Source: Nematostella vectensis
Taxonomy: Eukaryota > Cnidaria > Anthozoa > Actiniaria > Edwardsiidae
DNA: 64,000 bases
Reading direction: 5' to 3'
Assembly (NCBI RefSeq): GCF_932526225.1
Contig: NC_064038.1
Coordinates: 18,835,075-18,899,074 of the forward strand
The notes beneath the pieces were generated by a model that worked only from the letters and a program-made list of their open reading frames with translations, did no database searches and was not told the DNA's origin. The position numbers and the translations under genes are program-made. Of this stretch, positions 10,171-22,445 are shown one piece after another (the first letter of the stretch is position 1; each line of letters opens with the position of its first letter).

Positions 10171-10696
10171 AGTAGGGCGCGGTTAGTACTTGGATGGGTG
10201 ACCGCCTGGGAATACCGTGTGCTGTAGGCATTTCCTTTTTGTCATCAAAGTACTCACAGGACTGTTAGATAATAGATAGATCTTACACAGTTCTATCGTC
10301 TACGGCCATACCACTTAGAAAGCACCGGTTCTCGTCCGGTCACCGAAGTTAAGCTAAGTAGGGCGCGGTAAGTACTTGGATGGGTGACCGCCTGGGAATA
10401 CCGTGTGCTGTAGGCATTTCCTTTTTGTCATCGAAGTACTCACAGGACTGTTATATAATAGATAGATCTTACACAGTTCTATCGTTTACGGCCATACCAC
10501 TGAGAAAGCACCAGTTCTCGTCCGATCACAGAACTTAAAGTCAGTAGGGCACGGTTTGTAGTTGGACGGGTGACCGCCTGGGAATACGTGTGCTGTAGGC
10601 ATTTCCTTTTTGTTATCGAGGTACTCACAGGACTGTTATATAATAGATAGATCTTAAACAGTTCTATCGTCTACGGCCATACCACTGAGAAAGCAC

Positions 10697-10727
<31 letters not shown>

Positions 10728-11158
10728 AGTAGGGCGCGGTTAGTACTTGGATGGGTGACCGCCTGGGAATACCGTGTGCTGTAGGCATTTCCTTTTTGTC
10801 ATCGAAGTACTCACAGGACTGTTATATAAAATCTATTTCTTACACAGTTCTGTCGTCTACGGCCATACCACTGAGAAAGCACCGGTTCTCGTCCGATCAC
10901 CGAATTTAAGCTCAGTAGGGCGCGGTAAGTACTTGGATGGGTGACCGCTTCGGAATACCGTGTGCTGTTGGCATTTCCTTTTTGTTATCGAGGTACTGAC
11001 AGTACTGTTATATAATAGATAGATGTTACACAGTTCTATCGTTTACGGCCATACCACTGAGAAAGCACCAGTTCTCGTCCGATCACAGAACTTAAAGTCA
11101 GTAGGGCACGGTTAGTACTTGGACGGGTGACCGCCTGGGAATACCGTGTGCTGTAGGC
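8810..11158 (+). rRNA. 5S genes k=47-59, E-marked block, copy 2
   Basis: Thirteen genes start at 8810, 8996, 9182, 9368, 9554, 9740, 9926, 10112, 10298, 10484, 10669, 10855 and 11041. Types: B E A A A C C A B' E A B E. This matches genes 2-15 of copy 1 with one A gene missing between 57 and 58; at the join the tttactttttgttttcg spacer is gone, as expected if unequal exchange deleted one unit. The offset to copy 1 is 8,370 bp (45 units). k=51 has ccatgcc and k=52 has gatgtgtg as private changes. Confidence 0.96.
10484..10600 (+). rRNA. 5S gene k=56, E-type with 1-bp deletion
   Basis: This E-type copy is 117 nt long: one C of positions 104-105 is missing (ggaatacgtg), removing a G-C pair from helix V. 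It also has gttggacggg, shared with k=11 and k=71, and a private gtttgtag. With the E-type changes it is very likely a pseudogene. It is the first place where the 186-bp register shifts. Confidence 0.9.
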
Positions 11159-11226
11159 ATTTCCTTTTTGTTATCGAGGTACTCACAGGACTGTTATATA
11201 ATAGATAGATCTTAAACTGTTCTAAC

Positions 11227-11254
11227 GTCTACGGCCATACCACTGAGAAAGCAC

Positions 11255-11285
<31 letters not shown>

Positions 11286-11440
11286 AGTAGGGCGCGGTTA
11301 GTACTTGGATGGGTGACCGCCTGGGAATACCGTGTGCTGTAGGCATTTCCTTTTTGTCATCGAAGTACTCACGGGACTGTTATATAATATATATTTCTTA
11401 CACAGTTCTGTCGTCTACGGCCATACCACTGAGAAAGCAC

Positions 11441-11471
<31 letters not shown>

Positions 11472-11998
11472 AGTAGGGCGCGGTTAGTACTTGGATGGGT
11501 GACCGCCTGGGAATACCGTGTGCTGTAGGCATTTCCTTTTTGTCATCGAAGTACTCACAGGACTGTTATATAATAGATAGATCTTACACAGTTCTATCGT
11601 CTACGGCCATACCACTTAGAAAGCACCGGTTCTCGTCCGATCACCAAAGTTAAGCTCATTAGGAAGCGGTAAGTACTTGAATGGGTGACCGCTTCGGAAT
11701 ACCGTGTGCTGTAGGCATTTCCTTTTTGTTATCGAGGTACTGACAGGACTGTTATATAATAGATAGATGTTACACAGTTCTATCGTTTACGGCCATACCA
11801 CTGAGAAAGCACCAGTTCTCGTCCGATCACAGAACTTAAAGTCAGTATGGCACGGTTAGTACTTGGACGGGTGACCGCCTGGGAATACCGTGTGCTGTAG
11901 GCATTTCCTTTTTGTTATCGAGGTACTCACAGGACTGTTATATAATAGATAGATCTTAAACAGTTCTATCGTCTACGGCCATACCACTGAGAAAGCAC

Positions 11999-12029
<31 letters not shown>

Positions 12030-12184
12030 AGTAAGGCGCGGTTAGTACTTGGATGGGTGACCGCCTGGGAATACCGTGTGCTGTAGGCATTTACTTTTTG
12101 TTTTCGAAGTACTAACAGGACTGTTATATAATAGATAGATCTTACACAGTTCTATCGTCTACGGCCATACCACTGAGAAAGCAC

Positions 12185-12215
<31 letters not shown>

Positions 12216-12370
12216 AGTAGGGCGCGGTTAGTACTTGGATGGGTGACCGCCTGTGAATACCGTGTGCTGTAGGCATTTCCTTTTTGTCATCGAAGTACTC
12301 ACAGGACTGTTATATAATATATATTTCTTACACAGTTCTGTCGTCTACGGCCATACCACTGAGAAAGCAC

Positions 12371-12401
<31 letters not shown>

Positions 12402-12928
12402 AGTAGGGCGCGGTTAGTACTTGGATGGGTGACCGCCTGGGAATACCGTGTGCTGTAGGCATTTCCTTTTTGTCATCGAAGTACTCACAGGACTGTTATA
12501 TAATAGATAGATCTTACACAGTTCTGTCGTCTACGGCCATACCACTGAGAAAGCACCGGTTCTCGTCCGATCACCGTAGTTAAGCTCAGTAGGGCACGGT
12601 TAGTACTTGGATGGGTGACCGCCTGGGAATACCGTGTGCTGTAGGCATTTCCTTTTTGTTATCGAGGTACTCACAGGACTGTTATATAATAGATAGATCT
12701 TAAACAGTTCTGTCGTCTACGGCCATACCACTGAGAAAGCACCGGTTCTCGTCCGATCACCGTAGTTAAGCTCAGTAGGGCACGGTTAGTACTTGGATGG
12801 GTGACCGCCTGGGAATACCGTGTGCTGTAGGCATTTCCTTTTTGTTATCGAGGTACTCACAGGACTGTTATATAATAGATAGATCTTAAACAGTTCTGTC
12901 GTCTACGACCATACCACTGAGAAAGCAC

Positions 12929-12959
<31 letters not shown>

Positions 12960-13114
12960 AGTAGGGCGCGGTTAGTACTTGGATGGGTGACCGCCTGGGA
13001 ATACCGTGTGCTGTAGGCATTTCCTTTTTGTCATCGAAGTACTCACAGGACTGTTAGATAATAGATAGATCTTACACAGTTCTATCGTCTACGGCCATAC
13101 CACTTAGAAAGCAC

Positions 13115-13145
<31 letters not shown>

Positions 13146-13486
13146 AGTAGGGCGCGGTAAGTACTTGGATGGGTGACCGCCTGGGAATACCGTGTGCTGT
13201 AGGCATTTCCTTTTTGTCATCGAAGTACTCACAGGACTGTTATATAATAGATAGATCTTACACAGTTCTATCGTTTACGGCCATACCACTGAGAAAGCAC
13301 CAGTTCTCGTCCGATCACAGAACTTAAAGTCAGTAGGGCACGGTTAGTAGTTGGACGGGTGACCGCCTGGGAATACCGTGTGCTGTAGGCATTTCCTTTT
13401 TGTTATCGAGGTACTCACAGGACTGTTATATAATAGATAGATCTTAAACAGTTCTATCGTCTACGGCCATACCACTGAGAAAGCAC

Positions 13487-13517
<31 letters not shown>

Positions 13518-13672
13518 AGTAGGGCGCGGTTAGTACTTGGATGGGTGACCGCCTGGGAATACCGTGTGCTGTAGGCATTTACTTTTTGTTTTCGAAGTAC
13601 TAACAGGACTGTTATATAATAGATAGCTCTTACACAGTTCTATCGTCTACGGCCATACCACTGAAAAAGCAC

Positions 13673-13703
<31 letters not shown>

Positions 13704-14416
13704 AGTAGGGCGCGGTTAGTACTTGGATGGGTGACCGCCTGGGAATACCGTGTGCTGTAGGCATTTCCTTTTTGTCATCGAAGTACTCACAGGACTGTTA
13801 TATAATATATATTTCTTACACAGTTCTGTCGTCTACGGCCATACCACTGAGAAAGCACCGGTTCTCGTCCGATCACCGAATTTAAGCTCAGTAGGGCTTG
13901 GTAAGTACTTGGATGGGTGACCGCTTCGGAATACCGTGTGCTGTTGGCATTTCCTTTTTGTTATCGAGGTACTGACAGTACTGTTATATAATAGATAGAT
14001 GTTACACAGTTCTATCGTTTACGGCCATACCACTGAGAAAGCACCAGTTCTCGTCCGATCACAGAACTTAAAGTCAGTAGGGCACGGTTAGTACTTGGAC
14101 GGGTGACCGCCTGGGAATACCGTGTGCTGTAGGCATTTCCTTTTTGTTATCGAGGTACTCACAGGACTGTTATATAATAGATAGATCTTAAACTGTTCTA
14201 ACGTCTACGGCCATACCACTGAGAAAGCACCGGTTCTCGTCCGAACACCGAAGTTAAGCTCAGTAGGGCGCGGTTAGTACTTGGATGGGTGACCGCCTGG
14301 GAATACCGTGTGCTGTAGGCATTTCCTTTTTGTCATCGAAGTACTCACGGGACTGTTATATAATATATATTTCTTACACAGTTCTGTCGTCTACGGCCAT
14401 ACCACTGAGAAAGCAC

Positions 14417-14447
<31 letters not shown>

Positions 14448-14602
14448 AGTAGGGCGCGGTTAGTACTTGGATGGGTGACCGCCTGGGAATACCGTGTGCT
14501 GTAGGCATTTCCTTTTTGTCATCGAAGTACTCACAGGACTGTTATATAATAGATAGATCTTACACAGTTCTATCGTCTACGGCCATACCACTTAGAAAGC
14601 AC

Positions 14603-14633
<31 letters not shown>

Positions 14634-14692
14634 AGTAGGGCGCGGTAAGTCCTTGGATGGGTGACCGCTTCGGAATACCGTGTGCTGTAGGC
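11227..14692 (+). rRNA. 5S genes k=60-78, E-marked block, copy 3
   Basis: Nineteen genes start at 11227, 11413, 11599, 11785, 11971, 12157, 12343, 12529, 12715, 12901, 13087, 13273, 13459, 13645, 13831, 14017, 14203, 14389 and 14575. The type order A A B E A A A C C A B' E A A B E A A B equals that of genes 0-18 exactly. The offset is 11,159 bp: 60 units less the 1-bp deletion at k=56. Rare marks such as cctgtgaat (1095 and 12254) match, and I noticed only a handful of differences. The match ends just after k=78, where copy 1 has the broken terminator and this copy a normal one. Confidence 0.96.
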
Positions 14693-15160
14693 ATTTCCTT
14701 TTTGTTACCGAAGTACTCACAGGAGTGTTATATCAAATCTATTTCTTACACAGTTCTGTCGTCTACGGCCATACCACTGAGAAAGCACCGGTTCTCGTCC
14801 GATTACCGTAGTTAAGCTCATTAGGGCACGGTTAGTACTTGGACGGGTGACCGCCTGGAAATACCGTGTGCTGTAGGCATTTCCTTTTTGTTAACGAAGT
14901 ACTCACAGGACTGTTATATAAAATCTATTTCTTACACAGTTCTGTCGTCTACGGCCATACCACTGAAAAAGCACCGGTTCTCGTCCGATCACCGTAGTTA
15001 AGCTCAGTAGGGCACGGTTAGTACTTGGACGGGTGACCGCCTGGGAATACCGTGTGCTGTACGCATTTCCTTTTTCTTATCGATGTACTCACAGGACTGT
15101 TATATAATAGATAGACCTTACACAGTTCTATCGTCTACGGCCATACCACTGAGAAAGCAC

Positions 15161-15191
<31 letters not shown>

Positions 15192-15318
15192 AGTAGGGCG
15201 CGGTAAGTACTTGGATGGGTGACCGCTTCGGAATACCGTGTGCTGTAGGCATTTCCTTTTTGTTACCGAAGTACTCACAGGACTGTTATATCAAATCTAT
15301 TTCTTACACAGTTCTTTC

Positions 15319-15436
15319 GTCTACGGCCATACCACTGAGAAAGCACCGGTTCTCGTCCGATCACCGTACTTAAACTCAGTAGGGCACGGTTAGTACTTGG
15401 ACGGGTGACCGCCTGGGAATACCGTGTGCTGTAGGC
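15319..15436 (+). rRNA. 5S gene k=82, representative G-type
   Basis: Type G has T49, C51 and A56 (cgtacttaaactc), plus A68 and C84. Box A is changed at three places, two of them (C51, A56) shared with type E, but C57 is kept so the G21-C57 pair survives. G may be a less divergent relative of E. Copies: k=82, 93, 143, 152, 175, 194, 249, 293, 295 and 315. It sits after a B gene and usually before an F gene. The spacer before it is normally TATATCAAATCTAT. Confidence 0.85.
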
Positions 15437-15718
15437 ATTTCCTTTTTGTAATCGAGGTACTTACAGGACTGTTATATAATAGATAGATCTTAAACAGTTC
15501 TATCGTCTACGGCCATACCACTGAGAAAGCACCGGTTCTCGTCCGATCACCAAAGTTAAGCTCAGTAGGGCGCGGTTAGTACTTGGATGGGTGACCACCT
15601 GGGAATACCGTGTGCTGTAGGCATTTCCTTTTTGTTAACGAAGTACTCACAGGACTGTTATATAATAGATAGATCTTAAACAGTTCTGTCGTCTACGGCC
15701 ATACCACTGAGAAAGCAC

Positions 15719-15749
<31 letters not shown>

Positions 15750-16062
15750 AGTAGGGCGCGGTAAGTACTTGGATGGGTAACCGGTTCGGAATACCGTGTG
15801 CTGTAGGCATTTCCGTTTTGTTACCGAAGTACTCACAGGACTGTTATATAATATATATTTCTTACACAGTTCTGTCGTCTACGGCCATACCACTGAGAAA
15901 GCACCGGTTCTCGTCCGATTACCGTAGTTAAGCTCATTAGGGCACGGTTAGTACTTGGACGGGTGACCGCCTGGAAATACCGTGTGCTGTAGGCATTTCC
16001 TTTTTGTTAACGAAGTACTCACAGGACTGTTATATAAAATCTATTTCTTACACAGTTCTGTC

Positions 16063-16180
16063 GTCGACGGCCATACCACTGAGAAAGCACCTGTTCTCGT
16101 CCGATCACCGTAGTTAAGCTCAGTAGGGCACGGTTAGTACTTTTACGGGTGACCGCCTGGGAATACCGTGTGCTGTACGC
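16063..16180 (+). rRNA. 5S gene k=86, degenerate S-type
   Basis: Type S begins gtcgacgg (G4) and has T30 (cacctgttctcg), T49, A68, C84 and C116 (3' end gtacgc). G4 cannot pair with A115 and C3 cannot pair with C116, so two of six helix I pairs are lost, and T30 faces C47 in helix III. This copy and k=97 also have acttttacggg in box C. Nine S copies occur: k=86, 97, 156, 179, 200, 232, 255, 301 and 321. It is probably a pseudogene kept only by duplication. Confidence 0.85.
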
Positions 16181-16620
16181 ATTTCCTTTTTCTTATCGAT
16201 GTACTCACAGGACTGTTATATAATAGATAGACCTTACACAGTTCTATCGTCTACGGCCATACCACTGAGAAAGCACCGATTCTCGTCCGATCACCGAAGT
16301 TAAGCTCAGTAGGGCGCGGTAAGTACTTGGATGGGTGACCGCTTCGGAATACCGTGTGCTGCAGGCATTTCCTTTTTGTTACCGAAGTACTCACAGGAGT
16401 GTTATATAAAATCTATTTCTTACACAGTTCTGTCGTCTACGGCCATACCACTGAGAAAGCACCGGTTCTCGTCCGATTACCGTAGTTAAGCTCATTAGGG
16501 CACGGTTAGTACTTGGACGGGTGACCGCCTGGGAATACCGTGTGCTGTAGGCATTTCCTTTTTGTCATCGAAGTACTCACAGGACTGTTATATAATAGAT
16601 AGATCTTACACAGTTCTATC

Positions 16621-16648
16621 GTCTACGGCCATACCACTTAGAAAGCAC

Positions 16649-16679
<31 letters not shown>

Positions 16680-17206
16680 AGTAGGGCGCGGTAAGTCCTT
16701 GGATGGGTGACCGCTTCGGAATACCGTGTGCTGTAGGCATTTCCTTTTTGTTACCGAAGTACTCACAGGAGTGTTATATCAAATCTATTTCTTACACAGT
16801 TCTGTCGTCTACGGCCATACCACTGAGAAAGCACCGGTTCTCGTCCGATTACCGTAGTTAAGCTCATTAGGGCACGGTTAGTACTTGGACGGGTGACCGC
16901 CTGGAAATACCGTGTGCTGTAGGCATTTCCTTTTTGTTAACGAAGTACTCACAGGACTGTTATATAAAATCTATTTCTTACACAGTTCTGTCGTCTACGG
17001 CCATACCACTGAAAAAGCACCGGTTCTCGTCCGATCACCGTAGTTAAGCTCAGTAGGGCACGGTTAGTACTTGGACGGGTGACCGCCTGGGAATACCGTG
17101 TGCTGTACGCATTTCCTTTTTCTTATCGATGTACTCACAGGACTGTTATATAATAGATAGACCTTACACAGTTCTATCGTCTACGGCCATACCACTGAGA
17201 AAGCAC

Positions 17207-17237
<31 letters not shown>

Positions 17238-17764
17238 AGTAGGGCGCGGTAAGTACTTGGATGGGTGACCGCTTCGGAATACCGTGTGCTGTAGGCATTT
17301 CCTTTTTGTTACCGAAGTACTCACAGGACTGTTATATCAAATCTATTTCTTACACAGTTCTGTCGTCTACGGCCATACCACTGAGAAAGCACCGGTTCTC
17401 GTCCGATCACCGTACTTAAACTCAGTAGGGCACGGTTAGTACTTGGACGGGTGACCGCCTGGGAATACCGTGTGCTGTAGGCATTTCCTTTTTGTAATCG
17501 AGGTACTTACAGGACTGTTATATAATAGATAGATCTTAAACAGTTCTATCGTCTACGGCCATACCACTGAGAAAGCACCGGTTCTCGTCCGATCACCAAA
17601 GTTAAGCTCAGTAGGGCGCGGTTAGTACTTGGATGGGTGACCACCTGGGAATACCGTGTGCTGTAGGCATTTCCTTTTTGTTAACGAAGTACTCACAGGA
17701 CTGTTATATAATAGATAGATCTTAAACAGTTCTGTCGTCTACGGCCATACCACTGAGAAAGCAC

Positions 17765-17795
<31 letters not shown>

Positions 17796-18598
17796 AGTAG
17801 CGCGCGGTAAGTACTTGGATGGGTAACCGCTTCGGAATACCGTGTGCTGTAGGCATTTCCGTTTTGTTACCGAAGTACTCACAGGACTGTTATATAATAT
17901 ATATTTCTTACACAGTTCTGTCGTCTACGGCCATACCACTGAGAAAGCACCGGTTCTCGTCCGATTACCGTAGTTAAGCTCATTAGGGCACGGTTAGTAC
18001 TTGGACGGGTGACCGCCTGGAAATACCGTGTGCTGTAGGCATTTCCTTTTTGTTAACGAAGTACTCACAGGACTGTTATATAAAATCTATTTCTTACACA
18101 GTTCTGTCGTCGACGGCCATACCACTGAGAAAGCACCTGTTCTCGTCCGATCACCGTAGTTAAGCTCAGTAGGGCACGGTTAGTACTTTTACGGGTGACC
18201 GCCTGGGAATACCGTGTGCTGTACGCATTTCCTTTTTCTTATCGATGTACTCACAGGACTGTTATATAATAGATAGACCTTACACAGTTCTATCGTCTAC
18301 GGCCATACCACTGAGAAAGCACCGATTCTCGTCCGATCACCGAAGTTAAGCTCAGTAGGGCGCGGTAAGTACTTGGATGGGTGACCGCTTCGGAATACCG
18401 TGTGCTGCAGGCATTTCCGTTTTGTTACCGAAGTACTCACAGGAGTGTTATATAAAATCTATTTCTTACACAGTTCTGTCGTCTACGGCCAAACCACTGA
18501 GAAAGCACCGGTTCTCGTCCGATTACCGTAGTTAAGCTCATTAGGGCACGGTTAGTACTTGGACGGGTGACCGCCTGGAAATACCGTGTGCTGTAGGC
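16621..18598 (+). rRNA. 5S genes k=89-99, second copy of the 11-unit block
   Basis: Eleven genes start at 16621, 16807, 16993, 17179, 17365, 17551, 17737, 17923, 18109, 18295 and 18481. Types: B D C B G F B D S B D. Private changes relative to the first copy include gcgcgcgg near gene 95, a ccgttttg terminator after gene 98, and ccaaacc in gene 99. Gene 99 keeps the full D-type right end (ctggaaat), unlike its partner k=88. Confidence 0.95.
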
Positions 18599-18666
18599 AT
18601 TTCCTTTTTGTTAACGAAGTACTCACAGGACTGTTATATAAAATCTATTTCTTACACAGTTCTGTC

Positions 18667-19438
18667 GTCTACGGCCATACCACTGAGAAAGCACCGGTTC
18701 TCGTCCGATCACCGTAGTTAAGCTCAGTAGGGCACGGTTAGTACTTGGATGGGTGACCGCTTCGGAATACCGTGTGCTGTAGGCATTTCCTTTTTGTTAC
18801 CGAAGTACTCACAGGACTGTTATATCAAATCTATTTATTACACAGTTCTGTCGTCTACGGCCATACCACTGAGAAAGCACCGGTTCTCGTCCGATCACCG
18901 TAGTTAAGCTCAGTAGGGCACGGTTAGTACTTGGACGGGTGACCGCCTGGGAATACCGTGTGCTGTAGGCATTTCCTTTTTGTTATCGAGGTACTCACAG
19001 GACTGTTATATAATAGATAGATCTTAAACAGTTCTATCGTCTACGGCCATACCACTGAGAAAGCACCGGTTCTCGTCCGATCACCAAAGTTAAGCTCAGT
19101 AGGGCGCGGTTAGTACTTGGATGGGTGACCACCTGGGAATACCGTGTGCTGTAGGCATTTACTTTTTGTTTTCGAAGTACTAACAGGACTGTTATATAAT
19201 AGATAGATCTTACACAGTTCTATCGTCTACGGCCATACCACTGAGAAAGCACCGGTTCTCGTCCAATCACCGAAGTTAAGCTCAGTAGGGCGCGGTTAGT
19301 ACTTGGATGGGTGACCGCCTGGGAATACCGTGTGCTGTAGGCATTTCCTTTTTGTCATCGAAGTACTCACAGGACTGTTATATAATATATATTTCTTACA
19401 CAGTTCTGTCGTCTACGGCCATACCACTGAGAAAGCAC

Positions 19439-19469
<31 letters not shown>

Positions 19470-19714
19470 AGTAGGGCACTGTTAGTACTTGGATGGGTGA
19501 CCGCCTGGGAATACCGTGTGCTGTAGGCATTTCCTTTTTGTCATCGAGGTACTCACAGGACTGTTATATAATAGATAGATCTTAAACAGTTCTATCGTCT
19601 ACGGCCATACCACTTAGAAAGCACCGGTGCTCGTCCGATCACCGAATTTAAGCTCAGTAGGGCGCGGTTAGTACTTGGATGGGTGACCGCCTGGGAATAC
19701 CGTGTGCTGTAGGC
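18667..19714 (+). rRNA. 5S genes k=100-105
   Basis: Six genes start at 18667, 18853, 19039, 19225, 19411 and 19597. Types: C C F A A A. k=100 joins a C-type left part (T49, A68) to a B-type right part (cttcgg) and looks recombinant. k=103 has gtccaatc, k=104 gcactg at 67-72, and k=105 T19, ggtgctcg and atttaag. The F A A A order, with the tttactttttgttttcg spacer after F, is a run that recurs many times to the right. Confidence 0.95.
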
Positions 19715-19782
19715 ATTTCCTTTTTGTCATCGAAGTACTCACAGGACTGTTATATAATAGATAGATCTTACACAGTTCTATC

Positions 19783-19810
19783 ATCTACGGCCATACCACT
19801 TAGAAAGCAC

Positions 19811-19841
<31 letters not shown>

Positions 19842-20182
19842 AGTAGGGCGCGGTAAGTACTTGGATGGGTGACCGCTTCGGAATATTGTGTGCTGTAGGC
19901 ATTTCCTTTTTGTTATCGAGGTACTGACAGGACTGTTATATAATAGATAGATGTTACACAGTTCTATCGTTTACGGCCATACCACTGAGAAAGCACCAGT
20001 TCTCGTCCGATCACAGAACTTAAAGTCAGTATGGCACGGTTAGTACTTGGACGGGTGACCGCCTGGGAATACCGTGTGCTGTAGGCATTTCCTTTTTGTT
20101 ATCGAGGTACTCACAGGACTGTTATATAATAGATAGATCTTAAACAGTTCTATCGTCTACGGCCATACCACTGAGAAAGCAC

Positions 20183-20213
<31 letters not shown>

Positions 20214-20368
20214 AGTAGGGCGCGGTTAGTACTTGGATGGGTGACCGCCTGGGAATACCGTGTGCAGTAGGCATTTACTTTTTGTTTTCGAAGTACTAAC
20301 AGGACTGTTATATAATAGATAGATCTTACACAGTTCTATCGTCTACGGCCATACCACTGAGAAAGCAC

Positions 20369-20399
<31 letters not shown>

Positions 20400-20740
20400 A
20401 GTAGGGCGCGGTTAGTACTTGGATGGGTGACCGCTTCGGAATACCGTGTGCTGTAGGCATTTCCTTTTTGTTACCAAAGTACTCACAGGACTGTTATATA
20501 AAATCTATTTCTTACACAGTTCTGTCGTCTACGGCCATACCACTGAGAAAGCACCGGTTCTCGTCCGATCACAGTAGTTAAGCTCAGTAGGGCACGGTCA
20601 GTACTTGGATGGGTGACCGCCTGGGAATACCGTGTGCTGTAGGCATTTCCTTTTTGTTATCGAGGTACTCACAGGACTGTTATATAATAGATAGATCTTA
20701 AAAAGTTCTGTCTTCTACGACCATACCACTGAGAAAGCAC

Positions 20741-20771
<31 letters not shown>

Positions 20772-20926
20772 AGTAGGGCGCGGTTAGTACTTGGATGGGT
20801 GACCGCCTGGGAATACCGTGTGCTGTAGGCATTTCCTTTTTGTCATCGAAGTACTCACAGGACTGTTAGATAATAGATAGATCTTACACAGTTCTATCGT
20901 CTACGGCCATACCACTTAGAAAGCAC

Positions 20927-20957
<31 letters not shown>

Positions 20958-21202
20958 AGTAGGGCGCGGTAAGTACTTGGATGGGTGACCGCCAGGGAAT
21001 ACCGTGTGCTGTAGGCATTTCCTTTTTGTCATAGAAGTACTCACAGGACTGTTATATAATAGATAGATCTTACACAGTTCTATCGTTTACGGCCATACCA
21101 CTGAGAAAGCACCAGTTCTCGTCCGATCACAGAACTTAAAGTCAGTAGGGCACGGTTAGTACTTGGACGGGTGACCGCCTGGGAATACCGTGTGCTGTAG
21201 GC
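19783..21202 (+). rRNA. 5S genes k=106-113, E-marked block, copy 4 (shortened)
   Basis: Eight genes start at 19783, 19969, 20155, 20341, 20527, 20713, 20899 and 21085. Types: B E A A C A B' E. This is genes 2-11 of the E-marked block with two units missing; k=109 ends cttcgg after an A-type body, marking the join. k=106 has A at position 1 and k=111 has T at position 1. k=112 follows the TAGATAAT box, as in the other copies. Confidence 0.94.
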
Positions 21203-21270
21203 ATTTCCTTTTTGTTATCGAGGTACTCACAGGACTGTTATATATTAGATAGATCTTAAACAGTTCTATC

Positions 21271-21298
21271 GTCTACGGCCATACCACTGAGAAAGCAC

Positions 21299-21329
<31 letters not shown>

Positions 21330-21484
21330 AGTAGGGCGCGGTTAGTACTTGGATGGGTGACCGCCTGGGAATACCGTGTGCTGTAGGCATTTACTTTTTG
21401 TTTTCGAAGTACTAACAGGACTGTTATATAATAGATAGATCTTACACAGTTCTATCGTCTACGGCCATACCACTGAAAAAGCAC

Positions 21485-21515
<31 letters not shown>

Positions 21516-22228
21516 GGTAGGGCGCGGTTAGTACTTGGATGGGTGACCGCCTGGGAATACCGTGTGCTGTAGGCATTTCCTTTTTGTCATCGAAGTACTC
21601 ACAGGACTGTTATATAATATATATTTCTTACACAGTTCTGTCGTCTACGGCCATACCACTGAGAAAGCACCGGTTCTCGTCCGATCACCGAATTTATGCT
21701 CAGTAGGGCGCGGTAAGTACTTGGATGGGTGACCGCTTCGGAATACCGTGTGCTGTTGGCATTTCCTTTTTGTTATCGAGGTACTGACAGTACTGTTATA
21801 TAATAGATAGATGTTACACAGTTCTATCGTTTACGGCCATACCACTGAGAAAGCACCAGTTCTCGTCCGATCACAGAACTTAAAGTCAGTAGGGCACGGT
21901 TAGTACTTGGACGGGTGACCGCCTGGGAATACCGTGTGCTGTAGGCATTTCCTTTTTGTTATCGAGGTACTCACAGGACTGTTATATAATAGATAGATCT
22001 TAAACTGTTCTAACGTCTACGGCCATACCACTGAGAAAGCACCGGTTCTCGTCCGATCACCGAATTTAAGCTCAGTAGGGCGCGGTTAGTACTTCGATGG
22101 GTGACCTTCTGGGAATACCGTGTGCTGTAGGCATTTCCTTTTTGTCATCGAAGTACTCACGGGACTGTTATATAATATATATTTCTTACACAGTTCTGTC
22201 GTCTACGGCCATACCACTGAGAAAGCAC

Positions 22229-22259
<31 letters not shown>

Positions 22260-22414
22260 AGTAGGGCGCGGTTAGTACTTGGATGGGTGACCGCCTGGGA
22301 ATACCGTGTGCTGTAGGCATTTCCTTTTTGTCATCGAAGTACTCACAGGACTGTTATATAATAGATAGATCTTACACAGTTCTATCGTCTACGGCCATAC
22401 CACTTAGAAAGCAC

Positions 22415-22445
<31 letters not shown>

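Larger units (their letters stand above)
14761..16552 (+). rRNA. 5S genes k=79-88
   Basis: Ten genes start at 14761, 14947, 15133, 15319, 15505, 15691, 15877, 16063, 16249 and 16435. Types: D C B G F B D S B D. k=80 and 86 end gtacgc; k=84 has gggtaaccggttcgg; k=87 has caccgatt and ends gctgcaggc. k=88 is D-like but with cctgggaat, the A-type right end. This is where the block joins its duplicate, so k=88 looks like a crossover product. Confidence 0.95.
14575..18598 (+). repeat. Direct 2,046-bp (11-unit) tandem duplication
   Basis: Genes 78-88 and 89-99 match one to one at an offset of exactly 2,046 bp. Shared rare marks: tgtaatcgagg in a spacer (15,449 and 17,495), acttttacggg (near 16,139 and 18,185), caccgattctcg (near 16,276 and 18,322) and gctgcaggc. 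The types are B D C B G F B D S B D in both. The join falls inside or just after gene 88, where the sequence switches from D-type to the cctggg end. Confidence 0.93.
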
